Below, piece by piece: positions 49,921 through 60,861 of a stretch of DNA of 64,000 nucleotides. The notes beneath the pieces were generated by a model. The model did not search any database. It saw nothing but the letters and a program-made list of their open reading frames with translations, and was not told where the DNA came from. The first letter of the stretch is position 1. Each line of letters begins with the position of its first letter. The DNA is from Botryotinia globosa (lineage: Eukaryota > Ascomycota > Leotiomycetes > Helotiales > Sclerotiniaceae): NCBI GenBank assembly GCA_014898425.1, contig RCSZ01000016.1, forward strand, positions 1,054,001-1,118,000, read 5' to 3'. The position numbers and the translations under genes were made by a program.

Positions 49921-52900
49921 ATAAGGATTTATTAAAAATATTATTAAAATTATAAAAATCTAATTATATAAATTAATACTTTGATAGTTTAAAAATAATA
50001 ATTGATTATATATAAACAAATAATATATTGAAATCCCCAAATATAATTTCAAAAAATATTTATTATATATTTATAGAAATTCCAATTATTAATTTAGTAA
50101 TAAAAATAATGTTTTTTTTATACAATAAAAAAAATAATTGTTTATAAAATTCCTTTAATAAAAAAAAATGTTTATCTACCTTTATTTAGAAAAATAATTT
50201 TTCTTTTTTTTTTTCTTTTTCCAGGAGTTATTTCCTATATCTCTTTCTTTAATATTATAAAACAAAGAAAACTATTTATAAAATAAAAACACTTTTTTTT
50301 CCTTTCCCAATATTTCTATTAATCTATAATTCTTTTATTCTTTTTATTACCTTTTTTCCTAATCATTTTAATATTTTAATTTTTTATTATTATATATAAA
50401 ACAATTTCCTTTTATATTTCCTTAAGTAATCTATATAACTTTGTTAAATTTTGATAAAATTATCTTTTTTGAAAAACCCCTTCAAAATGTTTGAATAGTT
50501 TAATAACGAATTGGATTATATTATATAATATTCAAATATTTAATTACAATATATATATTATAATATAATGATAATAATTAATGATACTTAATTTTTTAAT
50601 ATATTGAAAGTTTTTGAAGTTATATAAAAACTTCTAGAAAAACAATAATATACAAAATTCATTGAATTCAATATATAAATAAAAAAATAAAAAACTAAAG
50701 TAAATATATTGATAGAAATAATTATAATTCTAATTCTATAGAATAATTTTTATATTAAAGTTTATATAATAATAAAACAAATAAAAATCGATAATAAAAT
50801 TATTCTTTTTAGAATAAAAAAATCCTGTGAATTATGGTAAAAGGTTATCAATAAAATTTATATATATTAGAACTATTTATAGAAAGGTATAATATTCGTT
50901 ACAATTTTGATTATGTTTTATAATACGAAATTTTATAATAAATTTTCTAAATTGATTAGGATTATTATTTTAGAAACTGTATTGAAATTGATTAATAAAG
51001 AATTTATATATAAACTTTTTAAAGATTTAAAATCTAGAGTTTAAGTTAATTAATATCTAATATCTTTTGAATTCAAAATTACTTTCAGAATTTTAAACAA
51101 AAAGTTTTCTAATAAATCTTTCGAATAGAATAACAAAAAAAAAAAAAAACTTGGTTTTCAATATAATATAATTGAAATACTTAAAAAAGTTAATATAGAT
51201 TATTCCAAAAATATTCTCTTTATTAAAGATTCAATTATTAAGTTTTTATAAATTCCTTTCTTTCTATTTTTGAAAAATATTTTTATAAATTTTTAAAAAT
51301 AATTAAGATTTAATTTGATAATAATAAACAAAGATATTAAATTATTTAATAAATATTTGATAAACAAAATCATATCTTGATAAGGTATCTTATTAAGAAA
51401 TGAAAATGAGGAAAATGAGGATAATAATATTAGTCAATTTAAAGTATATAAATACAGAGAAAGTGTTTTATAATTATAGGATTAGTTTTATCTATTAAAG
51501 GAAAAGTATATTGCAAAATAAATGAATTAAAGAATAATAATAATATTTATAAACAAAATGCTTGATAATCTTTATAATTATTATTTATATTAATTTGTTA
51601 GTATTCTTGGATTCAAAATTGTATATATAAATCGAAAGGATTTGTTAAAACATTTTCGGTTTTTATATAAATATTAAAATTGAATTAATAATAAATACTT
51701 TTATTAATTCAAAAAAAATATAATAGTTAATAAGAAAAGAAAAACAAAGTTTTTTGATATATTAAAATTCAAATTCATTAAGTGTAATATTATTATATTT
51801 ATAATTATTTAAATCTTTGTTATTGATTTGATTGTAATTTATAGGCTTAGAATGTATGAATTTATGAAATCCGATAAATATCTTTATTTTATTAAAAAAA
51901 TTTATATTTCTTTGATTCAAAAATCTATAAAAATATATTGTTATTATAATTATTATAAGAATATAAAACTCGGATTTGTTTATTATTGTTATTATTTCCT
52001 AATGTAATAAATTTTTAAATGGAATTTAAAAATTTGGCGAATTATTATATTATAGTATATAAATTGGGAATTTTATTTTATTTCTATTTCTTTTTTAATT
52101 ATTATTATTTAGTTTAATAAGATTTTTGATTATATATTTATATATAAAAATATAAAAGAACTTTATATTAAATATCAATTTAAATATATAGATGATTTCA
52201 TTATATATATTATTTATTTTCAATCTAAAAAGTCAAAATACAGAATAAGATATAATAGAATAAAATCAGAATTGGAATATAAAACAATATAACAAGATTT
52301 TATTATATTCATTTTAGAAATGTTTAGTAAGTTTTTCAAGAAAAATTATTTTCAGAATATTATTTCAAAAAAAAATTATATAGAATATATTCATTTGATT
52401 ATCTTGATATAGTTTATTGGAAAAACTAATTACAATTGGATATTTATAATTATAAGGAATTTTATGATATTTAGAATTAGATTTAATAATAAAGATATTA
52501 TTCTTTTTATAATATCAATTATATTATATATTATAATAAAAAGACTTTTAAGGGATGATTTAAATTTTATATTAAAAAATAAATTGAAATATTAAAATAT
52601 TAGGAATATATATTATAATTTGAAATCTATTTTCAATAAATATATTATTAATAATAGTTAATATGAAATTCCTGGATTTTTAATTAAATATTATTTAATT
52701 ATTCAAAATCCTATTGAACAAATTTTTATCAATAAGTTCCCTTGGAATAATTTGTTTATACTTAAAAAAGCTATTAGATTTTTTTTTATAAATAATAATG
52801 AATTCAATATTTAATATTAATATTATACAAAAAATACTAAGAGCTTTTTTTTACATACTTTTGAAAATACTAAGTTTATTGAAAAACATTATAAAAATAA

Positions 52901-53435
52901 ATTATGCTTTATAATCTTAAAGTAAAATCTAAAGGATAGATATAATAATAAATACTTTGAGTTCGATAAAAAAAAATAGAATAAATCAATTTCATTAAAT
53001 AGTAATAATAACAAAAATAGCTCTAACCTTAAATAAAACAATAAAGGATTTTCTAATACTTCAGAGAACAAGAAATTAAAAAGAATAATGATTTCTTTAA
53101 AAAAATAAAAACCAAAAAAAGGAAATATAAAAACCCAATTCTCCCCACTAATCCCCAAGGATTCCAAAAAGCTTATAAAAACCTAAAAGGATTTCAAATC
53201 CTTTGATTCCTTTTTAAAGAAATAAAAGAATATGTTATTAAGTTTTTGTTAATACTTAATCTTAAGATTCCACTAAAAAGCTATTTAACTTTATCAAATT
53301 TTAGTAAAGTTATTTTTCTTCTATAATATTTGTTGAATTAATTATATTAAGCAAAAACAATATATTTTTTTTTTTTTTGATTTTTTTTTTTTATATTCTT
53401 ATATCTAAATTTATTAATTAAAGCAATTAATATTT
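49921..53435. other. Extra 3' region of the gypsy element, unexplained
   Basis: About 3.5 kb between pol and the polypurine tract. It holds pyrimidine-rich blocks (50185-50220, 53360-53395), a 40-bp imperfect direct repeat (50431-50470 and 53281-53320) and only degraded short frames. It may be an extra ORF or a third nested element. Confidence 0.5.
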
Positions 53436-53450
53436 CTATATAAAAAGGAA

Positions 53451-53690
53451 TATAAACGAATCTTTATATTAATTATATAATCTATTTCTATAACTAATAT
53501 TTATAATTCTTTTTTTTATAACTTAAAAAAAACAATTAGTTTTTATTTATCAAACTTTTAATATATTTTGTAAAACATTATATAAAGCCTTTCCCTCCTC
53601 TCCTCTATTTAAAACAATATACCACAATGATTTTCCTATAATATATACAAAGGACTACTCTATGACCCTACCACCTTCTACTCTTTTACA
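53451..53690 (+). repeat. 3' LTR of the gypsy element
   Basis: 240 bp, ends TTTTACA before the CTAT target copy. It retains more C than the 5' LTR at its 3' end (ACCCTACCACCTTCTAC), so the two LTRs were mutated unevenly. Confidence 0.92.
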
Positions 53691-53694
53691 CTAT

Positions 53695-54540
53695 TTAATA
53701 ATTACAAAGTTATAATATTTATATTAATGATTTGATTATTTATTGATATAATATTTTTATAATATATTATAATAAATAAATTATAATAAAAGTAATAATA
53801 CTATTAAGCATTTTATTAAATACTATAAGTATTATTAAATGTATAATAAATCACTAGAATGTTTCAAATTCATTTTATCAAAAAACACTAAATTCAATTA
53901 TATTATTTATATTAATATTATATATATTATAAGCAATCTAGTTCTATATATTATTAATAAAACAATATATTATCAAATAACTCGATTTTTTGAAAACATT
54001 TTTGTTAAATATATATTCAACAATCTTAGAGAATATTAAATTGATATATATATTAAACTACCAAATTATATTATTTATAATATCAAAAAGAATTTTATAA
54101 ATAAAGAATTTATTCAAAATATAAAATCTATATCAATTATTATTAAGAGTATATTTATCGAAGTATATAATTCTATAAACATTATCGAAAGATATTATTA
54201 TTTATTATATCATATATATAAAATTTTAATAAAAGAATTTGAAAATAACAATTTGATTAAAATAATGGTTTTTCAAATGATAATAAAAATTGTAAATAAT
54301 ATAATGAGATTAAATAGATTTGTTTTTATATTACTAATTTATAGAATATATTTTAGATTAAATAATATTAATTTATTAATTATAATAATTATTCAATATA
54401 TAAAAACTACAAAGAAAGTTATAATAAAAGTATATCATATTCAAACTAAAAAACAAATTACAAAAATATTGAAATTAAGGAATAGACTATCTATAATATT
54501 TATTCTTACATTATTATTAAATTCAGAAGTTTTAATATAA
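53695..54540 (+). pseudogene. Copia pre-integrase zinc region and integrase
   Basis: The copia frame resumes after the inserted element: a degraded FGHPS-like stretch (53731 on), KHFIKYYKYY-MYNKSLECFK (zinc-binding HHCC type), NYIIYINIIYI, and FENIFVKYIFNNLREY followed by the integrase core with IDIYIKLPNYI, KKNFINKEF and IEVYNSINIIERYY. The latter equals the DAGKNF and VEAHxSxGxVERYH motifs; the catalytic Asp codon before GKNF is now Asn. Confidence 0.8.
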
Positions 54541-54899
54541 AAAAAGGGAAAAGATAATAATATATTAGGCAAATAGATTAAACTATATATTTTGATTGAA
54601 ATAGATAGGAAAATATATAAAATAAAATTTTCCAATAAATCAATTAAATTCCAATCTATATCTATACAACCTTTTTATATAAAACCTGAAAGAATAAAAT
54701 TGAAAAACGATTATATAAATAATAGTGATAGTAATACTATAATTATTGATATATTATATATAGAAATATTATAATCTCAAATATTATTATTAGCAATACA
54801 ATCAGATATATAACTATATTATCATATAAAAAGCAATTTGATAAAAATAATTAATATAATAAATATTGATAAAGAATATATTACAAAATTATTATAATT

Positions 54900-55640
54900 A
54901 ATTATATTTTTATAAGATAATATATCTATAAAATATATAAAATTGTAATATAAAGAAATTGATGAACTAATAAAGAATAGAGTTTTTAAAATTGTCTCAA
55001 AAAATAGTATTCCATTTAGAATAAGATTCTTCAAATTACACTTTATTAATAAAATAAAAAAAGAAGATATTAATAAAATATATACAAAATCACAATTAAT
55101 GATTCAAATATATCAAAACAAGAATAAAATCATTATTTTAACACAATCACCCACTATTCAATATATTAATTAATATATTATTTTTGTATTTGCTATTATT
55201 CTATAAATATCAAATAAATATATTTAAATCTATTTATAGAATATTATATAAGTATACATTTAATCGATTACAACTTTGAATAGATTTATTTATATAGAAA
55301 TATCAAAAGAGATTGGATTTAAAAACAGATATATTTTATATATTATAAAACCCTTATATAGTATTTTTGAAACAGGAAATTATTGATTTGAAATCTATTA
55401 TAATCATTATAAAAACAAACTAAATATAATATAATCTACATATAGCCCTTGCCTACTCTACTCAACCAATAGCATTGACATTATAAAGCTTTAAATTAAT
55501 AATATTTTTATAATTATAAATAAAGGATTTGTATATTTAAAACAAAAGCAATTAAATAAGATCAACTTTATAGCCAAAAATAGAAAACAATTTATAAAAA
55601 ACTATTCATTTAAATTTAATAATTATTTAATTATTCTCAA
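54900..55640 (+). pseudogene. Copia reverse transcriptase
   Basis: Readable pieces: SRxxVQxYNDxxK-like KSQLMIQIYQNKNKIIIL, TQSPTIQYIN, and KPLYSIFETGNY followed by a stop where Trp is expected, then STYSPCLLY. These are the fungal copia RT landmarks. Confidence 0.8.
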
Positions 55641-55939
55641 AAATAATAAGATTTATCTCGATTAAAAGAAACAATATAATAATATCAGAATAATTATAAC
55701 CAGGAATATCGATATATATAAAATAAAGAGAAAAGTTCGGAAAAATATTATTTCAAAGAATTAATATATTATTCAATATATAAAAGAAATATATATTACA
55801 ATTATATATCAATCAAAAGTATTTTACCATTTTTTTATTGTTGTCCAGATAATAAATTCGAAAAAAGAAAATATAAATAAGCTCAATAAAATCATTAAAT
55901 AATAAATAAATAATCTGAAAAAAGAATTTATATTTGTAT

Positions 55940-56420
55940 CTCTAAATATGGATTTTATTAAATTAATTGTTTTCACTAATATATCATTCATTAATAATAC
56001 TGATTTATCATTACAAATTGGTTATATAATCTACTTAATAAATAAATACAATAATATTAATATTATATATTGAATATTAATTAAATATAAGAGAATTATT
56101 AAAAATATATTAGCTTTTAAGCTATATATATTGATTCTAGGCTTCAATATTGAAATCGCTATTAAAGATATTATTAATATTATTTTCAAGCCTAAAAAAC
56201 TAATACTATTTATATTTTGTACAAACTCAAAGTTATTATATAATCTATTGATTAAATTCGACACAAACATAGAAAAACGATTTCTAATCGATATTATAGT
56301 TTTAAAACAATACTATAAGAATAAAGAAATTACGGAGATTAAATAAATTAATAAAAAATCGAATTCTATAAACGCTATAACCAAAAACAATATATATTAA
56401 GTATTAAAAGATTTAATTGA
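55940..56420 (+). pseudogene. Copia RNase H
   Basis: Reads LIVFTNISFINNTDLSLQIG (family: VFTDASFANNxDLSSQIG), ILAFKLYILILGFNIEIAIK and LFIFCTNSKLLYNLLIKFDT, then EKRFLIDIIVLKQYYKNKEI. Asp of TDAS and TDSK became Asn, as RIP would give. Confidence 0.85.
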
Positions 56421-56564
56421 TATTAATAAAATAATTATTAAAATTATATATTAAATAGAAAAGGGATAGTAATATAAAAGCTAGATAGAGTTAAAAGAAT
56501 ATTATATTTAAAATAAATTATAAACTAAAACACATAATTATATTTATTTTTAGAGAATTATTAA

Positions 56565-56734
56565 TATTAGAATATCGATTATATAATCAAAAAGAGCATT
56601 GTATTAATTAGTATTGCATTAGCGCTTCCCTATATATTTAATATCTAGTTTTTTATAATTAATAATAATCAAGAATAAATACAATCATATAGGACTAAGT
56701 ACTTATATTTATATCAATCAAGTTGATATTAACA
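56565..56734 (+). repeat. 3' LTR of the copia element
   Basis: 170 bp, begins TATTAGAATATCGATT, the RIP-type variant of the 5' LTR start, and ends TTAACA. Confidence 0.92.
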
Positions 56735-56739
56735 TATAC

Positions 56740-57332
56740 TTTTGCTCAATACTCGTGATTCAGCTTGATAAATCTATTTGTGCTATTCTACGAGCGATAG
56801 ATTCTATCCATGGAACTGATCTTCTATAGTATCTATGCGCACTAGTTATCTTCTTCCATTCACATAAGCAGACTTTGCGCCGCTTGACAGCTTTTCCGGA
56901 CCTCTACTCCCGGACAAGAGCTTTAGAATCCAGCAGTTGGCTCCACTTTTTCCACAACATATAGTATCTGCTGCACGAACATAACATTTTAGACGGGGAT
57001 CGGTTTGATTGTATGATGTGGCTTGCTAGAGGCGATTGTATAATACATGTGTACTGTAACTCAACCTTTTTCCCAGACAAATTCGTTTTGTTGAAGGCAT
57101 AGTTTTGTTTACTCTGCAATCCAGTATTCTTCTATATCAAAACTTAATTTTGATAATCGTGCCATCGATTAACATCTAACGAATATCACCGAAACTAAAT
57201 TTTTAGAATTTGCGAATTCTTGAGGTATTTTGTACAGAACTACTTTAACCACATTTATGAATTACGTTGATACTTAGACCTTAATTGACTTATCCAGCAA
57301 TACAACCACAAAGCAGTGTTCAATCTCTCAAG
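56740..57332. other. Unique-looking flank between copia and MITE
   Basis: Base composition returns to normal at once after the copia target copy. No supported gene. Confidence 0.5.
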
Positions 57333-58126
57333 CAATGTAGGCAATAGTATACTATAGTGAAACTGTAGTGTATATTAGCATATTGATATTACAGCTAATA
57401 TATTTAGAAAGGAGGTTATATCACTCTTGTATATATTCATTTATCTAAAAATACTGATATTGTGAGCAATATACTGAAATACTAGAATTAATTATAAAGT
57501 TTTTATTCTTATTTAAATTGGGTTAGAAATAGGGGATTTCATTTTAGTTTGAAGTGAGGAATGGAATTTTATTATTTAATTTGAATAGGAATGAAAATAT
57601 TATAATGAATTCCAGTATTTCAGTATATTATTAATAGGGTTGAATAATTAAATAATATTGAATACCTTTAATAGTATTGAATTCTATGACATATATATAG
57701 GTATGTATTTCGAAAAAAATCGATACGTACTACTAAACTAATCTATATCCCCTAGACCGCTGGAAATGAGCTCCGTCGCTTAACAGGGTCTTATTGATCA
57801 ATTAGATTATTAAGATTCCTTGAATTTAATCTAATATTTATATTTATTTTTTGATATAAAATTCAATCAATATTTTTTCTACATCAAAATTTCTAATATA
57901 ATAATATATATTAATTCTCAATCTTTTCTTTTTTTTTGAAATTATAAAAAATCAATATTTGAAATCAAAATTTAATAATATAAAAAATATAATTGAAAAT
58001 CCATTAAAATAACTATTCTATCCAATAAGACTTTATTATTCAAAGTATATCACACGAATCATTTTCGGAGCCCATTTCCAGCGGTCTAGGGGATACGAAT
58101 TACGGGAAATACTATTGCCTACACTG
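57333..58126. mobile_element. hAT-type MITE, copy 2, carrying a nested MITE
   Basis: Ends are CAATGTAGGCAATAGTAT (one G-to-A change from copy 1) and ATACTATTGCCTACACTG, with 8-bp targets CTCTCAAG at 57325-57332 and 58127-58134. Without the nested 346-bp insert it is about 446 bp, close to copy 1 (468 bp), and the interior aligns to it (for example GGAGGTTATA and CAGTATTTCAGTATATT-type strings). Confidence 0.92.
57748..58093. mobile_element. Nested TA-flanked (Tc1/mariner-like) MITE
   Basis: The 346-bp insert starts TCCCCTAGACCGCTGGAAAT and ends with its near-exact inverse at 58093, between TA dinucleotides (57746-57747, 58094-58095). Comparison with the uninterrupted copy at 36820 shows the empty site (CTAAACTAA ... 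ATACGAA), which proves the insertion. The interior is AT-rich and non-coding. Confidence 0.9.
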
Positions 58127-58481
58127 CTCTCAAGTGCCGCTTTTATTATATTGAAAAGTCAAGCTCCTTTTGGGAACCAAGACCGACTATTTTTGGGTCA
58201 ATAATGATTATGTCATATTAAATACTGTCAAATCAGATAGCAACTGACTCAAAACGTTTGATGTATCTTGAATCTCTAAACTCCCTTAATCATGTATAAT
58301 TGATAGATGTAAGACCAAGATCCCCTGGCTCAATATGCATTCATAAATAACAAGAAAACAATCCTTAAGAAATATCTTTATCTCTTATCTGATGACAGAT
58401 CGCTTAGTATAAGCTAGTCTTGAACTAAGACTAGCATGATGAGTCACTAAATACCTAGATATATAGTATCCGTTATATGAT

Positions 58482-60561
58482 CTATAATTTACTCTCCCTC
58501 CCCTTTTCCCCTTCCCCTTCTAACTCACAAACCAGTACCCCCACCCCCACATCCTCCCCTTCCTCTCCCTCCTCCCACCGATCTTCCTCCTCATTCCCAA
58601 AAACCCACTTCGCAACCCCATCCCTCTGGCTCCTAACCTCAACTTCCATTTTCATCTGTCTGATCACACAAATAGTCTGACCGGCTACTATCTGATCTCC
58701 TTTCTCGACGCAGGTTTCGATGAGTTTCCCCGGGAAGGGTGTTGTTATGTGGTTTGGATTTTTAGGGTTGCCGAGACGATGGGAAGATTGTTGGGAGGTG
58801 GGAGTAGAGGAGGATGAGGTGAGGGAGAGTTTGTAGGGAGTCGATTTTCTGTTAGTGGAGGATGGAGAAGTGAATAGGATGTTGGCTTTGAGAGAGGAAG
58901 GAAAGTTGTTGCTGAGGATGCGGCTTATTTGCATATGGTATGGTATCGGCGCCGAATTCCCGGATTTTGCATTCGTATTGGAGGATTCATCGGGACTAAG
59001 TTCAATATTCCACGCATCTCTCGGACGGAACACCACACTCGATGAAGATGGTAATGTCGGTAATGAACTCGTTGATACCGGTACTGCGGAATTTTTCAAG
59101 CCCTCGCTTATCTTCTTGGCGGATCTGAGTAACACCGGTAAATTCATCTCCAACCATCTTGTATCGCACTTTTGCTTCTTAAACGCATCACTGTCGATAA
59201 TTGCTCTTAATAAATCCAAGTTAGTTTCAATGCCAATGATATATGTATCATCTAATGCTCGTTTAGCTTTCGCGACGATATCTTGCCAGGTAGGTGCGGT
59301 GATAATGAGCTTTGCCAATAGACTATCGAAATCTGTGCCGATGATCGCAGGTCTTGAAGGATGCAGATGAGTATCTACTCGAACGCTATTGCCTGAGGGA
59401 AAATAGAAAGATGAGATCTTCCCGGGACTGAGTGAGAAATTTTGAGAGGGGGATTCAGCTGTGATGCGGAGTTGCAGGGAGTGAATTTGAGGTGGTGTTA
59501 ATGGGGAAGAAGGGAGAGATTGTAGGAGCAGGGATGAGAGGGGATATCCTTGAGCAAGAAGAAGTTGGATTCTAACGAGATCGATACCAGAGGCCAGAGA
59601 TTCGGTAATAGTATGTTCGACTTGTAAACGTGGATTGATTTCCAGGAAATAGAATTCGGGTTGTGATTGCCGAACCAGAAATTCGAATGTTCCAAGCGAG
59701 TAGTAATTCACCTTCCTGGCCATCCTCAACGCACTTTCAATAACCTTCTCGACAGCTCTCCTGTCCGCAATCGAACAAGGAGCAAACTCCATCACTTTTT
59801 GAAACCGCCTCTGGATACTACACTCCCTCTCCCAGAGATGTCTTACCCCTCCTTTGCCGTCGCCAACAATTTGCACTTCTACATGTCTATACCCATCTAC
59901 AGCAGCTTTCTCCGCAAAAACCTTCTTGCTAGGACTTTCTCTCAATGCTGCTTTTAACATACCTTCTAACTCATCTTCTTTTGTCACAATCCTAATACCA
60001 CGACCTCCACCTCCATCTACTGCTTTGATGATAATAGGATAACCAACCTCTGATGCAAATTCCTGGAGTTGAGTCACATCATCTGTTGGGACTTGGAGGG
60101 CCGGGAGAATAGGAACGTGACATTCCTGTGCAAGGTTTCTCGCCATCAATTTATCACCTGTTCTTTCTAAAATCTGGAATCCAGGTCCGATAACAACCGC
60201 GTTAGCTTCTCTCCACATTCTTTCTGCAAACTCGGCAGATTCGGATAGGAATCCATAGCCTGAATGAATAGTATCGATATTGTATTTCTGTACAATAGAT
60301 ATCAGAGTCGAGATATCGAGATACGAAGATGGAGATGGAAGTTGAATGGCATGGGCTGAGTTGAGAGTGTGTGATGAGTCGTTGGTGGTATAAACGGTGT
60401 AGGTTTCTATGTTCAATTCGCGTGCTGTGGATAGAATACGCGTTGCGATTTCTCCTCTTTTGGGAATTAGTTTGGGGGGAGATCAGAGAGGGTTGGTGAC
60501 TGACTACCTACCTGTTTGCTATGAGAAGACGCTTGATAGGGCGGAAGGGTTGTTGGGACAT
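58482..60561 (-). CDS. Biotin-dependent acyl-CoA carboxylase, alpha subunit, with C-terminal SKL
   Basis: Exons 60561-60512 and 60456-58482 join in frame (NR|GEIATRIL) to 674 residues. Biotin carboxylase domain: IANRGEIATRIL at the N-terminus, HSGYGFLSESAEFAE, the ATP-grasp loop KAVDGGGGRGIRIV, RHVEVQIVGDGKGG, ECSIQRRFQKVMEFAP and YFLEINPRLQVEHT. A BCCP domain at the C-end carries the biotinyl lysine (about residue 619) in RQMKMEVEV. This architecture equals MCC/PCC/geranyl-CoA carboxylase alpha. Unlike mitochondrial MCC alpha there is no evident presequence: the catalytic domain begins by residue 10 (MSQQPFRPIKRLL). The last residues are RESKL, so the protein ends in the canonical peroxisomal signal SKL, after an acidic Glu/Gly-rich linker. 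It is divergent from the beta subunit gene, 300 bp away. The substrate is not readable. Confidence 0.92.
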
Positions 60562-60861
60562 TTTCTGAGCTCTTTTCAGGGATCTGGAATTATATCGAGC
60601 TGTATTCTCTCTGATCGAAAATGAAAGAAAAACGAATTGTATAGTTGAAAGTATTGAAGCCTCATCAATGTTCGAGATATGGCCGAGCTCCAAAGTGTGG
60701 TTCAGCCTCCCCACAAAACACGGGGCGGGGAGTAAGCCGAGGTCCAAATCATGTAGGTTAGATCATTAGATCTTCATCAACAAGCTCTCGAATGTTTACT
60801 TCTACTTATACAACTTGGTATCAAAGAATGAAATCTGAAGACCAAATATCACTTCATCATC
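60562..60861. promoter_or_regulatory. Bidirectional promoter of the acyl-CoA carboxylase subunit genes
   Basis: Only 300 bp separate the two start codons, so expression of the subunits is probably coupled. It contains CCGAGG at 60737-60742 (the reverse of CCTCGG, the FarA/FarB core) and a GGGGCGGGG box at 60722-60730. Confidence 0.6.

Larger units (their letters stand above)
42997..53690 (+). mobile_element. Full-length Ty3/gypsy retrotransposon nested in copia pol, RIP-mutated
   Basis: LTRs at 42997-43237 and 53451-53690 (241 and 240 bp) differ mainly by transitions. The 5' LTR starts TGTGAGCGAATC, the 3' LTR TATAAACGAATC; the 3' LTR ends in ACA. The target duplication is CTAT (42993-42996 and 53691-53694), or CTATT if the LTR is taken to start one base later. 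A purine-rich AAAAAGGAA precedes the 3' LTR (polypurine tract). Gypsy order is supported by RNase H followed by the integrase C-end. The 10.7-kb length is long for the type because about 3.5 kb lies between integrase and 3' LTR. Confidence 0.9.
40298..56734 (+). mobile_element. Full-length Ty1/copia retrotransposon, RIP-mutated, with a nested Ty3/gypsy element
   Basis: Two 170-bp LTRs bound it (40298-40467 and 56565-56734). The 5-bp target copies are CATAC (40293-40297) and TATAC (56735-56739), differing by a CpA-to-TpA change that fits RIP reaching the flank. Removing the inner element and its 4-bp target leaves 5,739 bp, a normal copia size. Domain order on the + strand is protease, GAG-pre-integrase (interrupted), integrase, reverse transcriptase, RNase H, which is the copia order. 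No ORF survives beyond about 100 codons. Confidence 0.93.

Noticed and set aside
40470..56560. CRISPR or ncRNA arrays in the AT-rich island
   Set aside because: Apparent periodicities are low-complexity A/T words; LTRs and polyprotein remnants explain the block.
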